In this document: positions 33,341 through 44,227 of the stretch, piece by piece
Layout of the letters: the number at the start of each line of letters is the position of its first letter
How positions within the stretch are numbered: the stretch's first letter is position 1
Assembly: GCA_037102815.1 (NCBI GenBank)
Contig: BTPP01000001.1
Coordinates: 1,637,001-1,701,000 of the forward strand
Direction of reading: 5' to 3'
DNA length: 64,000 bases
Source of the DNA: Neurospora intermedia
Taxonomy: Eukaryota; Ascomycota; Sordariomycetes; Sordariales; Sordariaceae
The notes under the pieces: generated by a model
The model's input: the letters and a program-made list of their open reading frames with translations, nothing else
Databases searched by the model: none
What the model was told of the DNA's origin: nothing
Made by a program: the position numbers and the translations under genes

Positions 33341-36300
33341 TCAAGACTCGCTCGATCGATCCTTGATAGCCTTCTTTGTAGATTTTGCCGTTCCGATATG
33401 GGTATTATGCACCTGCAAGTATCACCATCACGTTAGCACCATGTCGTAACACATTGCTGTACCAAACATCTACCTCTTGGGAACGGGCCGTAATGACTTA
33501 CCTTGGTAGCAAACCTCAAGCTGGTAATCGTCTCCTTCAAGTGCGCCTCCAACGGGCTCACCATAACAAACATCAACGTCTTGGAGTTTCCTCCCAGCGA
33601 GTATTGCAGCAGATGCGTCAACTTGGAGTTCCTGTACGGCACGTGTGATGACCCTCTGCCCAGCGCCTCGATAACATCTCCCAAGCACGCCAAGCTCTTG
33701 TTGATGCTCTGCGTCTCCCTCATTCTTTCCCCTTCGGCCTGCGAGTGCTTCAGCCGCTCAGAACCCGCCAGGTCGACCAGGTTCAGCGTACCCTCGCACC
33801 GCTCATTCGTGACCGAGTTCTCACCCACAAGCTTGAGGATGAAGACGGAGTGGGAGCGCGAGGACCGCTCGTTGGCCTTGGTGGCGGCCACGCTGCGGTT
33901 GTTTTGCGCCTGCTTGAGCATCATCTCCACCTTGTCGGCCGAGTCAAGGGCAACGGTCTTGCAGTTGAGTACCGTTGTCTGCTTGCGGACATCGTCGTGG
34001 CGGATCTCGAGTTTCTTCTTGCTGTTGTTGCTGCTGCCGTCGAGCAGGTCGTTCAACTCTTCGTTGTATACCTCGACGAAACTGCCCTCCATGGTGTACG
34101 TCCACGACTTCTCTCTAAGTTTCGTTATGGTATCGTATATCATGTGGGTGGCTCGCGGGATCATGCCATCTGGAGACGACATAGTGTACGTCTTGCCAGA
34201 ACCGGTTTGGCCGTAGCAAAAGATACACACGTTGTAGCCGTCCAACGCGCTCTGTACCAGCTGAGAGATCTCGTCAAAAATTTCCTCGTTGTGGACTGAC
34301 GGAGCAAAGACTCGGTCGAATTCGAAGGGGAGCACCTTGCGGTTGATGTTTCCAAAGCTACTCTTTTCCTCGAGCCCGGTCACTTCAATCTGTGCGGACG
34401 ACGTTTTGGCGTCGGGGAACATAATCTTGGCCTCGTTGCCTTCGGCTTTGCCAAGTGCAGGACGGACCCTGCACATGACCCGGATGTTGCCTTTGAGCTC
34501 CTGGTACTTGTTGAACAATATCCGCCTCTCCGTCTCCTCCTTGATGAGCTTCTGTTTGGCGTTCTCCGCGATTTCCAGGGCCTCCCGAAGCCGTGCCTCC
34601 ATCTGTGCAAACGAATCCGACTGTTGCTTACTATCGGATTCAAGGAAGTCAATCTGCGCCCGAAGTCCTTGGTTCCGGGCTTCTAGTTTCCCATTTGTTG
34701 TCGCCATCTCGTTGATCTGTTCCTGCAACGCCCTTTTGTTCTTTTGCTCTTGGCTGAGTTCTGACCGCAGATCGTCCAGTTGTGATTGCAGTTGCCGTAG
34801 TTCTCGTTCTTTCTCCAGGAGCGATTTGTTGATATCCTGCTGTTCTGCCCCAAGCTTCAGCCGCAAGTCTTGGACCTCCTTTGCCGCCTTTGCCTTTTCA
34901 CCCTCCAGATCTGCCCGACATTGCCTCTCAAAAGCGTCCTTTTCCTCGCGGTTGATTCGTTGCAGTCGTTCGCTTTCCTGTTTCAACTTTCTCTGTAATT
35001 CTTGGACTTCATGTTCATGCTCTCTTGACTTGTTCTGAAGTTGATATTCATGGTCCATCTTCTGTCTTTCCAGTGTGAGGGTCAGTTGTTGGAACTGCTG
35101 TCGCAGCGCATCCATCTCCTTTTGCAGCAGTTCGTTTCTCTCGTTCAATTTTTGTCGTTCCGCCTCAAGTGTGTCCACTAGTAGGTGTCAGTCAGCCTGG
35201 CATGTTTGTATACTTGCTGCCACGTACCTTGATTTTTTGCCATCTGAACGGCCGTTTCCATGGCCTTCTTGTCTTGCAAAGATATGCTGAAAGCCTCCTT
35301 CATCACCTTCCATTCCGCATCAACCTCGTTGAGCCGCTCGTCGACGTCAATGCCTGTGAATGCGGTGTTATTAGAATCCTTGGTGAGAAAAGAAAGCTTG
35401 ACAGGTGAAACGGATTTTCGGGTCGAGGCAGTTTTGTGAGCGGAGACGACGGCAGAGTTGAGAATGACCTCGAAACGCTCCATAGCCGCACGGGGGTCTT
35501 CCAGTTTTGACTTTGCTTTAGGGGTCTCCGGGTACGCCGCTGTCGAGTGTTGGAGAGAGGACTTGCGTCGTGCGGGTACGGCTCCTTCGGTTCTTCGTCT
35601 GGGTCTTCTAGCAGGCTCCGCCTTAGCATCCGACTAAGACGCTTGGGAGGCGGGCTGCGAAGTCTTTCGAGGCGTCACTTGACTCCCGCTGGGGATGTTC
35701 TCCTTCTCATCACAGATCGACAAGTCCTGCAGGCGCCTGCTCAGACCCGAAACAGTCCTTTCCTTCTCTTGCTCTTTACCCGACGTTGAATATCGTGGTG
35801 AAGGAGATCCCCGTGTCTTCTTAGGCTTGAATTTGGGTCCGGGGACGGGTATAGAAGATAGAAATTCCGTACCATTAGGCGGCTGGGTAGGCGCCGGCTG
35901 TGAAGGCGCTACGCTGACGTCTCTCGAAGGTCCATGGCTGCTCATCGATGTCGCTGGTCGTGGCTTGGAAATGGATCGCGATCGATTTGTGGGCTGGTTG
36001 AAGCTGGGTTGTCGCAATCCTGTTACAGGTGGTCGGCTTGAAGGACCCAGACTCTTTGTGAAGCTGGATGGGTTTGTCGAGGAGTAAGTTGGCCGATGAC
36101 CAGTTGCCGAGCTTGCGCGCGGGAGCGCAGTTGCCGTCGTTTTGTTCGCATTTCGGGCCTAGAGAGATATCAAGTCAGAACTGACCTAAGCCATATCGAC
36201 GCGCATGACTGATCCCACAGTGGCCATCCTTCAAAAGCACCGGAAACGGTGTCACGCGACAGTACGGGATTTGTGTTGTGGAAGGTGGCCGAGCTTGTCG

Positions 36301-36944
36301 TAAAATCAATTTGAAGATGGCAAACAAGACTCAGAATATATGGTGCTGATGGGCCGAGGTTGGACCTACATTAGCCAACTGAACGATTGATGCGCCGGAT
36401 ATGGTGCCTGTGAGAAAGGCACTGGTGGGCGTTGGCGCTGGTAAATGGGACTTTGGCTGGATAGGCTCGCCGGCCCTCTCGGCGAGGGTTTTTCGTTTCG
36501 CATCAGGCGGGGCGACTGAAGAATATGGCGTGTTAGCCATCGAGGCCATGGACAATGGCATGGACAAAGCCATGATGTATGTGATGGGTGTTTGATCTAG
36601 CTGGTAAACAAGAAGAAGCAGGTGGAGGGGATGCCGTCTTACCACCGCTGTCGTTTGCGGCGCGCTTTGTAGGTATGGACGACATTTGCGCTCGCGCGTT
36701 GCTCTGGGAGTCGGAGATCTCTTTGAGGCCGGTGGGAGCAGTCGCGGTGGCCGTGGCGGCGTAGGTGGTGGTTGGAAGTCGCAACTTGGTCGAGGCTGGG
36801 TTAAGGGCGTTCTACAATTTTCGATAAGTAAGCGGGCTGCTTTCTCCATCTTATCGCAGTACTTGGGGAAATAATGGAATACTCAAGACACAACGAAGTG
36901 GTTTAAACAGTCCTGATACGTACCCTGTTCTCGGAGCTCTCCAT
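33341..36944 (-). CDS. kinesin-14 (Kar3/KlpA-type) C-terminal motor protein
   Basis: Six exons are proposed: 36944-36924 (21 nt, MESSENR), 36811-36643, 36515-36370, 36158-35228, 35177-33502 and 33412-33341; about 989-1005 aa. The N-terminal third is Ser/Pro/basic-rich, as in microtubule-binding tails. A long coiled coil (from about VDTLEAERQKLNERNELLQK) follows. The neck and motor are C-terminal: ELKGNIRVMCRVRP, P-loop GQTGSGKT, switch I NERSSRSH, switch II DLAGSE, and FATKVHNTHIG restored by the last splice. C-terminal motors of this type are minus-end directed and act in spindle and nuclear fusion. One anomaly: exon 4 contains an in-frame TAG at 35634-35636, with coding-like sequence on both sides. 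Removing 35634-35678 as a 45-nt intron (GTGACG..TCTTAG) would bypass it without shifting frame. Confidence 0.88.
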
Positions 36945-37563
36945 GGCGAGCGTGCGCATGCGAGGGATGATGTTGTTCACCAGCACACACGAGCCGAGCA
37001 GCAACGCCCCAGATGTCGAGGACAGTGATGGCGCCGTTGTGAAAGCCGTTCAGTAGTCATGCGCCTTCAGCGACGGCGTGCCGGCTCCAGAGCGTCGATT
37101 GGCGTACAAGCGGCGGTTGAGTGGGACTTTGCGAGCTGGGCCCGGTCCTGGCCCTGCAATCGCTTTGTTTACTTCACCACAGCAACCATTTCTCCCAGCG
37201 CTATGTCCAATCGTTCGACCTCGACCAAGCGGGCGAGCGGGGCCCACAGTGTGCAGACTACGGGACGGTACGTACCTGCTTGTTCCTTGCGCTAGACCAT
37301 TCTTTGCAGCGCCAAGACATCTGCTCTCCTTTCGGTCTTCAATGTCCCGACCTTGCAATGTTTCTTGCACTAACAGCCACATCCTTTTATCACAGAACCT
37401 TCGACAAGTAGAGGTTTCTAATCCTTTTTCAATATTCTGATTGGGTCTGACACTACTTCTCACAAGTTATTAAAGATGGAGATGTTACAGGCTGATACTC
37501 TGGTTTTGGACACCACGATACCCAGACTCGTGATGCCCAGATCAAGCTCGCCTATCTCGCTTA
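36945..37563. other. intergenic region upstream of kinesin
   Basis: Kinesin promoter region. Several overlapping frames are open at 37050-37460, but they lack ATG and splice support. No gene was accepted. Confidence 0.4.
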
Positions 37564-37757
37564 CCGTAGAAACTCGCGTAAGCCAGCATATGCCATCAAA
37601 TATGTCTTTCCAGTTAGTAAACATTTAAGGACATCGCCCACCACTGTAACTTGCGTGCGTTTCAAGGCACAGAATTGGGCTTGTCCTGTACAGATATGCC
37701 TCCTGTCCGGCGCTCAAAGAGGAGATTAGCTATGGCCAATTTCGCGAGTTTCTACGG
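37564..37757. mobile_element. short inverted-repeat element flanked by TA
   Basis: The sequence CCGTAGAAACTCGCG at 37564-37578 is repeated as an exact reverse complement at 37743-37757, and both ends are flanked directly by TA. A TA duplication is the hallmark of Tc1/mariner-type insertion. The 194-bp unit has no coding capacity, so it would be a non-autonomous miniature element. The rest of the interior is only weakly symmetrical. Confidence 0.6.
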
Positions 37758-38070
37758 TACGCATCGACTTGTATGTACTATCCCGAAACAAAGAATCTTG
37801 TGAATCTGTGTTCCTTCCATGCGCCAGAAAACAGCGGTCCTTTAGTGCAGAGTTGAATCATAACCATATTCTCGCCAACGTTTGCCTACTTCAAGGCAAT
37901 GTAGCTCAGATGCCTGTGACAGCTCCTACTCGCAACTCTAAAATCCAACTCCACGTCAGAGAGATTTCCATCCCTGGCGAGTAAAACCAAATCATCCTCA
38001 TTAACTTCATTAACCGTTCTCCCAAAACCCTCATATATACCTCAATCCCTTTTCCTCCTTCCCACACCAT
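37758..38070. other. intergenic region, 3' flank of acyltransferase gene
   Basis: No gene or repeat recognised after the inverted-repeat element. Confidence 0.5.
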
Positions 38071-39136
38071 CTACCTCCTCCTCTTCTCCCAAGCCTTCAC
38101 AAAGTTCTTCTTGTCCTCCACAGTCAACCCAACTCTCTTGGCCCTGCCCAACCTCGCCAACGTCTCCGCCACCTTATCCAAAAGCCTCTGCTCCTCGGCC
38201 GTCAACTCTCCATCCCCTCCCTCTTGCCTTCCGCGGACATCCACTCCCGAGCTCTCACCATGTGAAACACCATTGCTAGCCCCCACGGTATTAACCAACC
38301 CCTCGCCAATGCGAATCCTAATACAATGCGTCGGCCTAGCCAGCAACTTCCACAAGAAACTCAACCACACCTTCACTCCCCCAGGGACCGGCGTGGTGTC
38401 GTCAACGGGGGTATACCGCAAGCTGAGCGGGAAGATCTGCGTCGAGCTCGGAACGGTAAGCAGCGACGGCGAAAGCGGCAAGATGCCCTTGCCATTGGTG
38501 GTAGCGCACTCCGGAAAGACAGCAATCGCTCTAGTCGGGTATTCCTTGAGCAGCTGAGCGATCGTCGTCAACTTGTTCTCGTTATCGCCCGCCGATGGCC
38601 CAGCCAACTGGCGCGGGCTAAGCGCCAAGGAGATAGCTTGCCAGAGAGACAACCTCCTCACTTGCCTGCTTCCAGGGAAGCTCTGCACAAAAACACAATC
38701 CCACACCGCCGCCAGGTAGACCGCGTCCAATGGACTCGTAAAGTTCGCCGCGATCACCGTCCCGCCACGCGGAATCCGGGAGGGCGGTTGTTGAGAAAGC
38801 GAGCCGCGCTTGACGCCGTCGAGCTGTAGGTCCGACCACCAGGTGCCGGTTAGGGCGAAGAAGCCCCATAGCAGAAGCTTGCGCAGCGGGGAGGGCAGGA
38901 GCGGGAGGAGGAGGAAGTAAAAGATGGTATAGAGGAGGAAGAAGGGGAGGCGAAGGAGGAAGATGAGGGGGCCCGAAAGGGTGGAAAGGAGGGACGGAGT
39001 GGGGGCGGGGGAGGGCATAAAGGGAGAGATGCCGGAACCTGTCGTAGAAAGACACCATCGGTTAGTGGCGGGTTGGAGAAAGGAGGCGGACGGACGAAGG
39101 CTTACCGCGGTCACGGAATTGGGAGAATTTCTCCAT
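38071..39136 (-). CDS. LOA1: lysophospholipid acyltransferase, LOA1/VPS66-type
   Basis: Two exons (39136-39106 and 39038-38071) with a 67-nt intron (GTAAGC..GACAG), 332 aa. The joined start MEKFSQFRDRGSGISPFMPS matches the start of yeast Loa1/Vps66 (MEK..xWRDxGTGIAPFLP pattern), which is diagnostic. One or two hydrophobic segments follow (LIFLLRLPFFLLYTIFYFLL and LLLWGFFALTGTWW). The acyltransferase motif I is NFTSPLD: the usual catalytic His of NHxxxxD is replaced by Phe. The glycerophosphate-binding motif reads FPECATTNGKG. Loa1 is an ER/lipid-droplet lysophosphatidic acid acyltransferase that affects triacylglycerol deposition and vacuolar sorting. A longer unspliced frame runs upstream but lacks the family start. 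Confidence 0.85.
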
Positions 39137-39717
39137 TGTTTAGGTTGTTTTCGCTGCTGGATCGGGATGTGTATGCATATGTTGGCGATTCGTAGTATAT
39201 CTATCGTCACGGATGGTGTCCCAAAGAAAGATGAACAAGCAATTCGCGATCGCTCTTTTTTGTCGTTTATGAAGCGAGTTTGGAACGTGAGATGCGCCGG
39301 TGTTCGTAGATCGAAGAATAAGCAGTCGTGCCTCTTGCACGCTATCAGAAAAGGCGAAGCGGGATGCCGTTTCAAGTTTGGTGATCTGGGAGGAAATCCA
39401 AACCTTGAGTTTGGAATCTGGCAACAACGACGTCAAGGGGTCAAGCTGTTGTCAGCGACGGGACTTTAGGATCCTTGCGACTCCGATCTGCGGACATGTG
39501 AAGAGGTGGTCAGTGCGTTGTTGGTCAACTTACAAGTCACCAGACCTGACCAACATGCACATAGGACTCGTTATATGTATGATCTCTGTAATTTACCGAT
39601 ACCTTAAGCCAAAGCGCCATAGCAGCTCAGAATGGAAAGCTCGAATATCAAAACCGAGAGCACGCGGATAGGGAATACGAGATGAAGGAAAAGAAAATAA
39701 AAAAAAGAAGAAAAAGA
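39137..39717. other. intergenic region
   Basis: Promoter of the LOA1-type gene. The A-rich end (39690-39717) is the Pol III terminator region of 5S copy 3, read on the minus strand. No gene was recognised. Confidence 0.5.
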
Positions 39718-39836
39718 ACATACAACACCAGGGATTCGCTGGTCGTCACCGACCCAACTACTAGTCTGGCCCTCACTGGCTTATCTATGGGAGAGCGGAC
39801 GGGATCCCGAGTTTTCCAGTGGGTATGGTCGTATGT
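39718..39836 (-). rRNA. 5S ribosomal RNA, copy 3
   Basis: Identical over 119 bases to the other two 5S copies in reverse complement. A TATAAG box lies exactly 29 bases upstream on the minus strand (in plus-strand coordinates about 39860-39865), and a T-rich terminator follows the 3' end. It stands alone between two protein genes. Confidence 0.95.
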
Positions 39837-40233
39837 GATTGACTTAGGCCAGCAAATCCCTTATATCATAACAACAACAGCAATTAACCATTTATCCATC
39901 ATCCTACATCGTAAACGTGAGCCCGAACGAGTGTGATAATCGAGACCCTACATCTTCGGGATACCACGCAGAACAAAGTCCGCCAGAGCACAGAGACGAA
40001 TGCCTCAGCAAGCTTCATATCACTGTATTACGCAGGCCTAGATTGCACAAATGTTAACAGGTGCCTACCTCCCATTTTCCAGAAAAGAAATCTTTTACCG
40101 TAAGTGACACGAAGAAAAATGCCCGGATTTACAAAAATATGTACAAAAAACTCCGCTATAATGATATCATGATCCGCTCTATATCCCTTCTTTATTCCAT
40201 TCCTCCTTTTGCTCACAACTTAGCGCACTCCCC
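39837..40233. other. intergenic region, 3' flank of ILV3
   Basis: Contains the 5S copy 3 upstream box and the 3' flank of the dihydroxy-acid dehydratase gene. No gene was recognised. Confidence 0.5.
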
Positions 40234-42122
40234 TTAAGCGTCAGTGACGCAGCCGGAGCTAGCATCCTTGACGAGCTGGGCGTACTTCCTGAGAGTACCA
40301 CGCTTAGCCTTGGGCTCAGGAGCCTTCCACTCCTTGCGGCGCTTGGCGAGCTCCTCCTCAGGAACCTCAAGGTCGAGAACCTTCTTCTCGGCGTCGATGA
40401 CGATGGTGTCGCCATCGCGGACGAGACCAATGGGGCCCCCCTCCATAGCCTCAGGCACAATGTGGCCGATGAGGAAGCCGTGAGAACCGCCGGAGAAGCG
40501 GCCGTCGGTGATGAGGGCAACGTCCTTACCGAGACCGTAGCCCATGATGGCGGACGAAGGCTTGAGCATTTCGGGCATGCCAGGGCCGCCCTTGGGACCC
40601 TCGTAGCGGATGACGACGACGGTCTTCTCGCCCTTCTTGATCTCGCCGCGCTCGAGAGCCTCAATGAAGCCGTCCTCGTAGTCGAAGCAGCGGGCCTTGC
40701 CCTCGAAGCGGAGACCCTCCTTGCCAGTGATCTTGCCGACGGAACCGCCGGGGGCGAGGGAGCCGCGGAGGATCTGAATGTGTCCGGTCTCCTTGATGGG
40801 GTTCGACAGAGGGCGGATGATGGTCTGGTCGGTGGGGAAGTCGGGGAACTTCTCGACGTTCTCCTTCATGGTCTTACCGGTCGAGGTGATACCGGAGCCG
40901 TCGATGATGCCCTCCTTGAGGAGGAACTTGAGAAGGGCGGGGGTACCGCCGATCTTGCAGAGGTCCTCCATGACCCACTTACCGGAAGGCTTAAGGTCGG
41001 CAAGGAAGGGAGTGCGGTCGGAGACGGCCTGGAAGTCATCGATGGTGAGCTTGATGCCAACGGAGTCAGCGATGGCGATCAAGTGGAGGACGGCGTTGGT
41101 GGAACCGCCAAGAATGTTGACGACGATCATGGCGTTCTCGAAGGCCTGGCGAGTAAGGATATCGGTGGGGCGGATGTCCTCGCGGAGGAGGTTCTTGATG
41201 GCCTCACCGACGCTCAAGCACTCGTTCTTCTTCTCGGGAGACTCGGCGGGGTAGGAGGAGGAACCGGGAAGGGTCATGCCGAGGGTCTCGATGGCGGTGG
41301 CCATGGTGTTGGCAGTGTACATGCCACCGCAGGCGCCACCACCAGGGCAGGCGTTGCGGATGATATCGAAGCGCTGCTTCTCGTCGATCTCGCCGGAGAT
41401 GTACTGGCCGTAGGCCTGGAAGGCGGAAACGATGTCGATGTTCTCGCCCTTCATGTTGCAGCCGGGCTTGATGGTACCACCGTAGACCATGATGGAGGGG
41501 CGGTTGACACGGCCCATGGCGATGAGGACACCAGGCATGTTCTTGTCGCAACCGGGAAGGGAGATGTTGGCGTCGTACCACTGGCCGTTCATGACGGTCT
41601 CGATGGAGTCGGCAATGATCTCACGGGACTGCAAGCTGTAGCGCATACCGGTGGTACCCATGGAGATACCGTCCGAGACACCGATGGTGTTGAAGCGCAT
41701 GGGGACGAGGCCAGCCTTGGCGACGGACTCCTTGACGAGGCCGGAGAGGTCGAGAAGGTGCATGTTGCAAGGGTTGCCTTCATACCAGACAGACGAGATA
41801 CCGACCTGGGCCTTGTTCATGTCGTCCTCGTTGAGGCCGGTGGCGTAGAGCATGGCCTGGGAAGCACCCTGAGACTTGGGCTGGGTGATGTTGGCCGACA
41901 CCTTGTTGAGCTGCTTTTCCTGGGCATTGTAGCGGCGGGGAGTGGTGGAGAGGGAGCGGCTGGAGGGGGGAGGATAGATCTTGGTCAGTAGTGTTTCCTG
42001 AATAGCTTCACTTGCGCTTGGACATCAAGGTTGCCTGTCACTGGGCTCAAAACTCACAGGGAGAGACGGGCAGAAGCCAGAGCTCTGGGGGCCTGAGCCC
42101 GCAGAAGGGAGGGAGCGAGCAT
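40234..42122 (-). CDS. ILV3: dihydroxy-acid dehydratase, mitochondrial
   Basis: Two exons (42122-42058 and 41959-40234) with a 98-nt intron (GTGAGT..CTCCAG), 596 aa. Exon 1 plus the start of exon 2 give an import presequence ([18 protein letters not shown]..., then [12 protein letters not shown]). The enzyme converts 2,3-dihydroxy-3-methyl acids to 2-oxo acids, the third step shared by valine and isoleucine synthesis, in the mitochondrial matrix. Iron-sulfur cysteines are seen in [17 protein letters not shown] and [15 protein letters not shown], and the C-terminal [17 protein letters not shown] block is intact. Codon use is strongly biased to C/G-ending codons compared with its neighbours, which suggests high expression. 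All family landmarks are present and the length is typical. Confidence 0.96.
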
Positions 42123-42717
42123 GATGAGTGGAGGGGAGAGCTGCCGTGCAAGAAATTGCTGGCAGAAGGAAAGGGTGGAAAGGGGGAGAGTATCACAAAC
42201 AAAAAGAGGGTCAAGAGGAAGATTGGGGACAGCCGCCGCAGAGGCGACTCATTCTTTTTCCAACCGGCCTGGGCGAAGTCGGCGTCCAGGACTCACAGGG
42301 CTTGCCGCCAAGTCCCCAAGTCCACCCCGCAAAAAGCTTCCAAGCTCCCCATGTCGACCAGGGGAAGGTGAGATATACCAGCTTTGTGATTGGCCGATCG
42401 CTTTTGTCATTGGACACTTCAGTGAGTTGCCGTGACGTGTCTGAAAATATGGCTTATGATGAGCCACAGAAAAGTGGAAAAGTAAACATTGGAAGAGAAT
42501 TCGGGTATTGAGTCTCTATGGTCATGACAATATCAACCTGCGATGGCTTCAATGGCTTCAAGAAACATCTGATGCGAGTAAACCATCATGTTGGATCTGG
42601 CTTACCGTCCACTTCTTACTCAGACAGGTTCCACCACATGCGCTATGAGGGTCAGGCCCCACATTCTTAAATGTCAAGCTTCCGTCATCGGCACTGACTG
42701 GAAGAATTGGGCTAATA
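42123..42717. other. intergenic region upstream of ILV3
   Basis: Promoter of ILV3. Several short frames are open through it but have no start or conserved look. No regulatory motif could be assigned. Confidence 0.4.
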
Positions 42718-42741
42718 CCCCCCCCCCCCCCCCCCCCCCCC
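42718..42741 (+). repeat. homopolymer run of 24 cytosines
   Basis: An uninterrupted C24 tract between the ILV3 promoter and the ClpP 3' end. Such a run is likely to vary in length and is prone to miscounting in assemblies. It could form unusual DNA structure, but no function is implied. Confidence 0.95.
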
Positions 42742-42918
42742 GGAAATGCCATGCCTCTGCACATGCACCGTTTCGCTCCATCATTTTCGGCCGGTATTCG
42801 ACCGTAGGCACTGATATGACATCCGGACCGTTGCCAATGTTGTTCAGTGCTGCTCTGATAGGCAAGGCGCATCACATATGTAGCGTCCGCCATGGATCTC
42901 ACGATATGGAACTCGAGC

Positions 42919-43870
42919 TCACGGCTGTGGCGCCGGCGTCTCACCATCCCTTGCCTTCTTCTCCGCCTCATCCTTCACCCTCCTGTCGAGAATTTGGTCA
43001 ACAACGCCCAATTCCACCGCCTCCTCCGCCGTCAGGTACTTGTCTCTCTCCATCATATCGCTGATGGCCGCGAGGTCGTACTTCTCGTAGCCAAACGCCT
43101 TGTTGACGTGCGACTGCACAATCTTGTTGATCTGCTCTCTTATCCTCTGGATCTGGTTCGCATAGATGAGGATATCGGATGCCTGGCCGCGTGTGCCGCC
43201 TAGCGGTTGGTGCACCATGACCGTACTGTGAGGCAGCACGTACCGCTTCCCGGGCTCGCCACCAATGAGGAGGACGGCGGCCATGGAGGCGGCGGCGCCA
43301 ACGCAGACGGTTGAGACTGGCGATTTGATGTAGGTCATGGTATCGTAGATGGCTAGACCGGAGCTCACTTCGCCGCCAGGAGAGTTAATGTACATAGTGA
43401 TGGGCTTATCGGGGTTATCGGATTCGAGCCAGAGGAGCTGGGCAACTATCGCGGCTGAGGTGGTGTCGTCGATCGCGCCGTTAAGGCATACTATACGTTC
43501 CTGGGATGGTCAGACATGGTCGCATAGTACGTGTGTAAAGGTGAGGACTGAGCGTACTTGTAGTAGTTTCGAGAAGATGTCGGCTTCATTGCGATTCGGT
43601 CAGCGCCCTGCTCGAGATCGGAAGGGTCTAGTACAAGACATACATGTTCGCCATCCTCCAGCCTGTATAGTCAGCCAAAGTCCATATGGAAACAAGTTAA
43701 AGGTGGAGTTCAAAGCGTACTGTGACCTCTGTAATGTATGGCATGGGGATGTTACCCATGGGCCGCAAAGGTGCCCCCGAACCGGAGCCGGTGAACTGGG
43801 AGAAGCATCGGCGTGTCGCGGGCGCGCCAACCCGTCGCAGAATGCGCATTGCCGCTCGTGGGGAGTTCAT
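42919..43870 (-). CDS. CLPP: mitochondrial ATP-dependent Clp protease proteolytic subunit ClpP
   Basis: Four exons are proposed: 43870-43721, 43662-43644 (19 nt), 43583-43558 (26 nt) and 43500-42919, with introns of 58, 60 and 54 nt; 258 aa. Joining them gives PMPYITEV-TAGGWRT-SDIFSKLLQ-ERIVCLNGAI, the expected ClpP N-terminal order. The catalytic triad is visible: Ser in VGAAASMAAVL, His in MVHQPLGG and Asp in MERDKYLT. The first 30 residues are Arg-rich with few acids, a mitochondrial presequence. ClpP forms a barrel of two heptamers that degrades unfolded matrix proteins handed over by ClpX. Budding yeast lacks it, but Neurospora and Podospora have it. The two micro-exons make the N-terminal part easy to mis-annotate. 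Confidence 0.92.
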
Positions 43871-44227
43871 GATCTTTAGGATCCGGATACACTAAAACGT
43901 GAATTATCTGTCGTCGTTTTGGAAATATTGCCAGGCTGGGTAAAGAGACGAGACCTCCAACAGCTTGCGATAACAGTCCGGGTTCAATGTTCAGAGCTCC
44001 AGGCAGGCAAGTGACGAACTGGAGCTCCCCTTGCAGCGAATGTGGGGCGTCTTAGCTCCTTAGAGCTTCCACTCGCAGGGGTACACTAACAACAGGGAGC
44101 ACGGACTTTCATCAAAGTCCATCTTGAACTCTCATCACTTTTCTACCACAAGATTATCAGCGATTCCCGCTTATACTTCACCCAGTTCTATCTCTTCACG
44201 GCGTAAAAGAGAGTCAGACGGTCACGA
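43871..44227. promoter_or_regulatory. divergent promoter, ClpP / mitochondrial protein
   Basis: 357 bp between two divergently transcribed genes for predicted mitochondrial proteins. Shared regulation is plausible from the layout alone. No motif was recognised. Confidence 0.4.

Noticed and set aside
35350-35420. CTAATAAC..TTCACAG, which looks like an intron end inside kinesin exon 4
   Set aside because: The only nearby donor (GTCAAG) would give a 49-nt intron that shifts the frame, whereas the unspliced frame continues into good kinesin sequence.
37050-37463. 137-codon minus-strand frame upstream of kinesin
   Set aside because: No splice or start support, low-complexity composition, and overlapping open frames on both strands.
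40462-41991. 509-codon plus-strand frame opposite dihydroxy-acid dehydratase
   Set aside because: Antisense of a strongly codon-biased gene; the frame is open because of third-position G/C, and the product is a Gly/Asp/Val-rich artefact.
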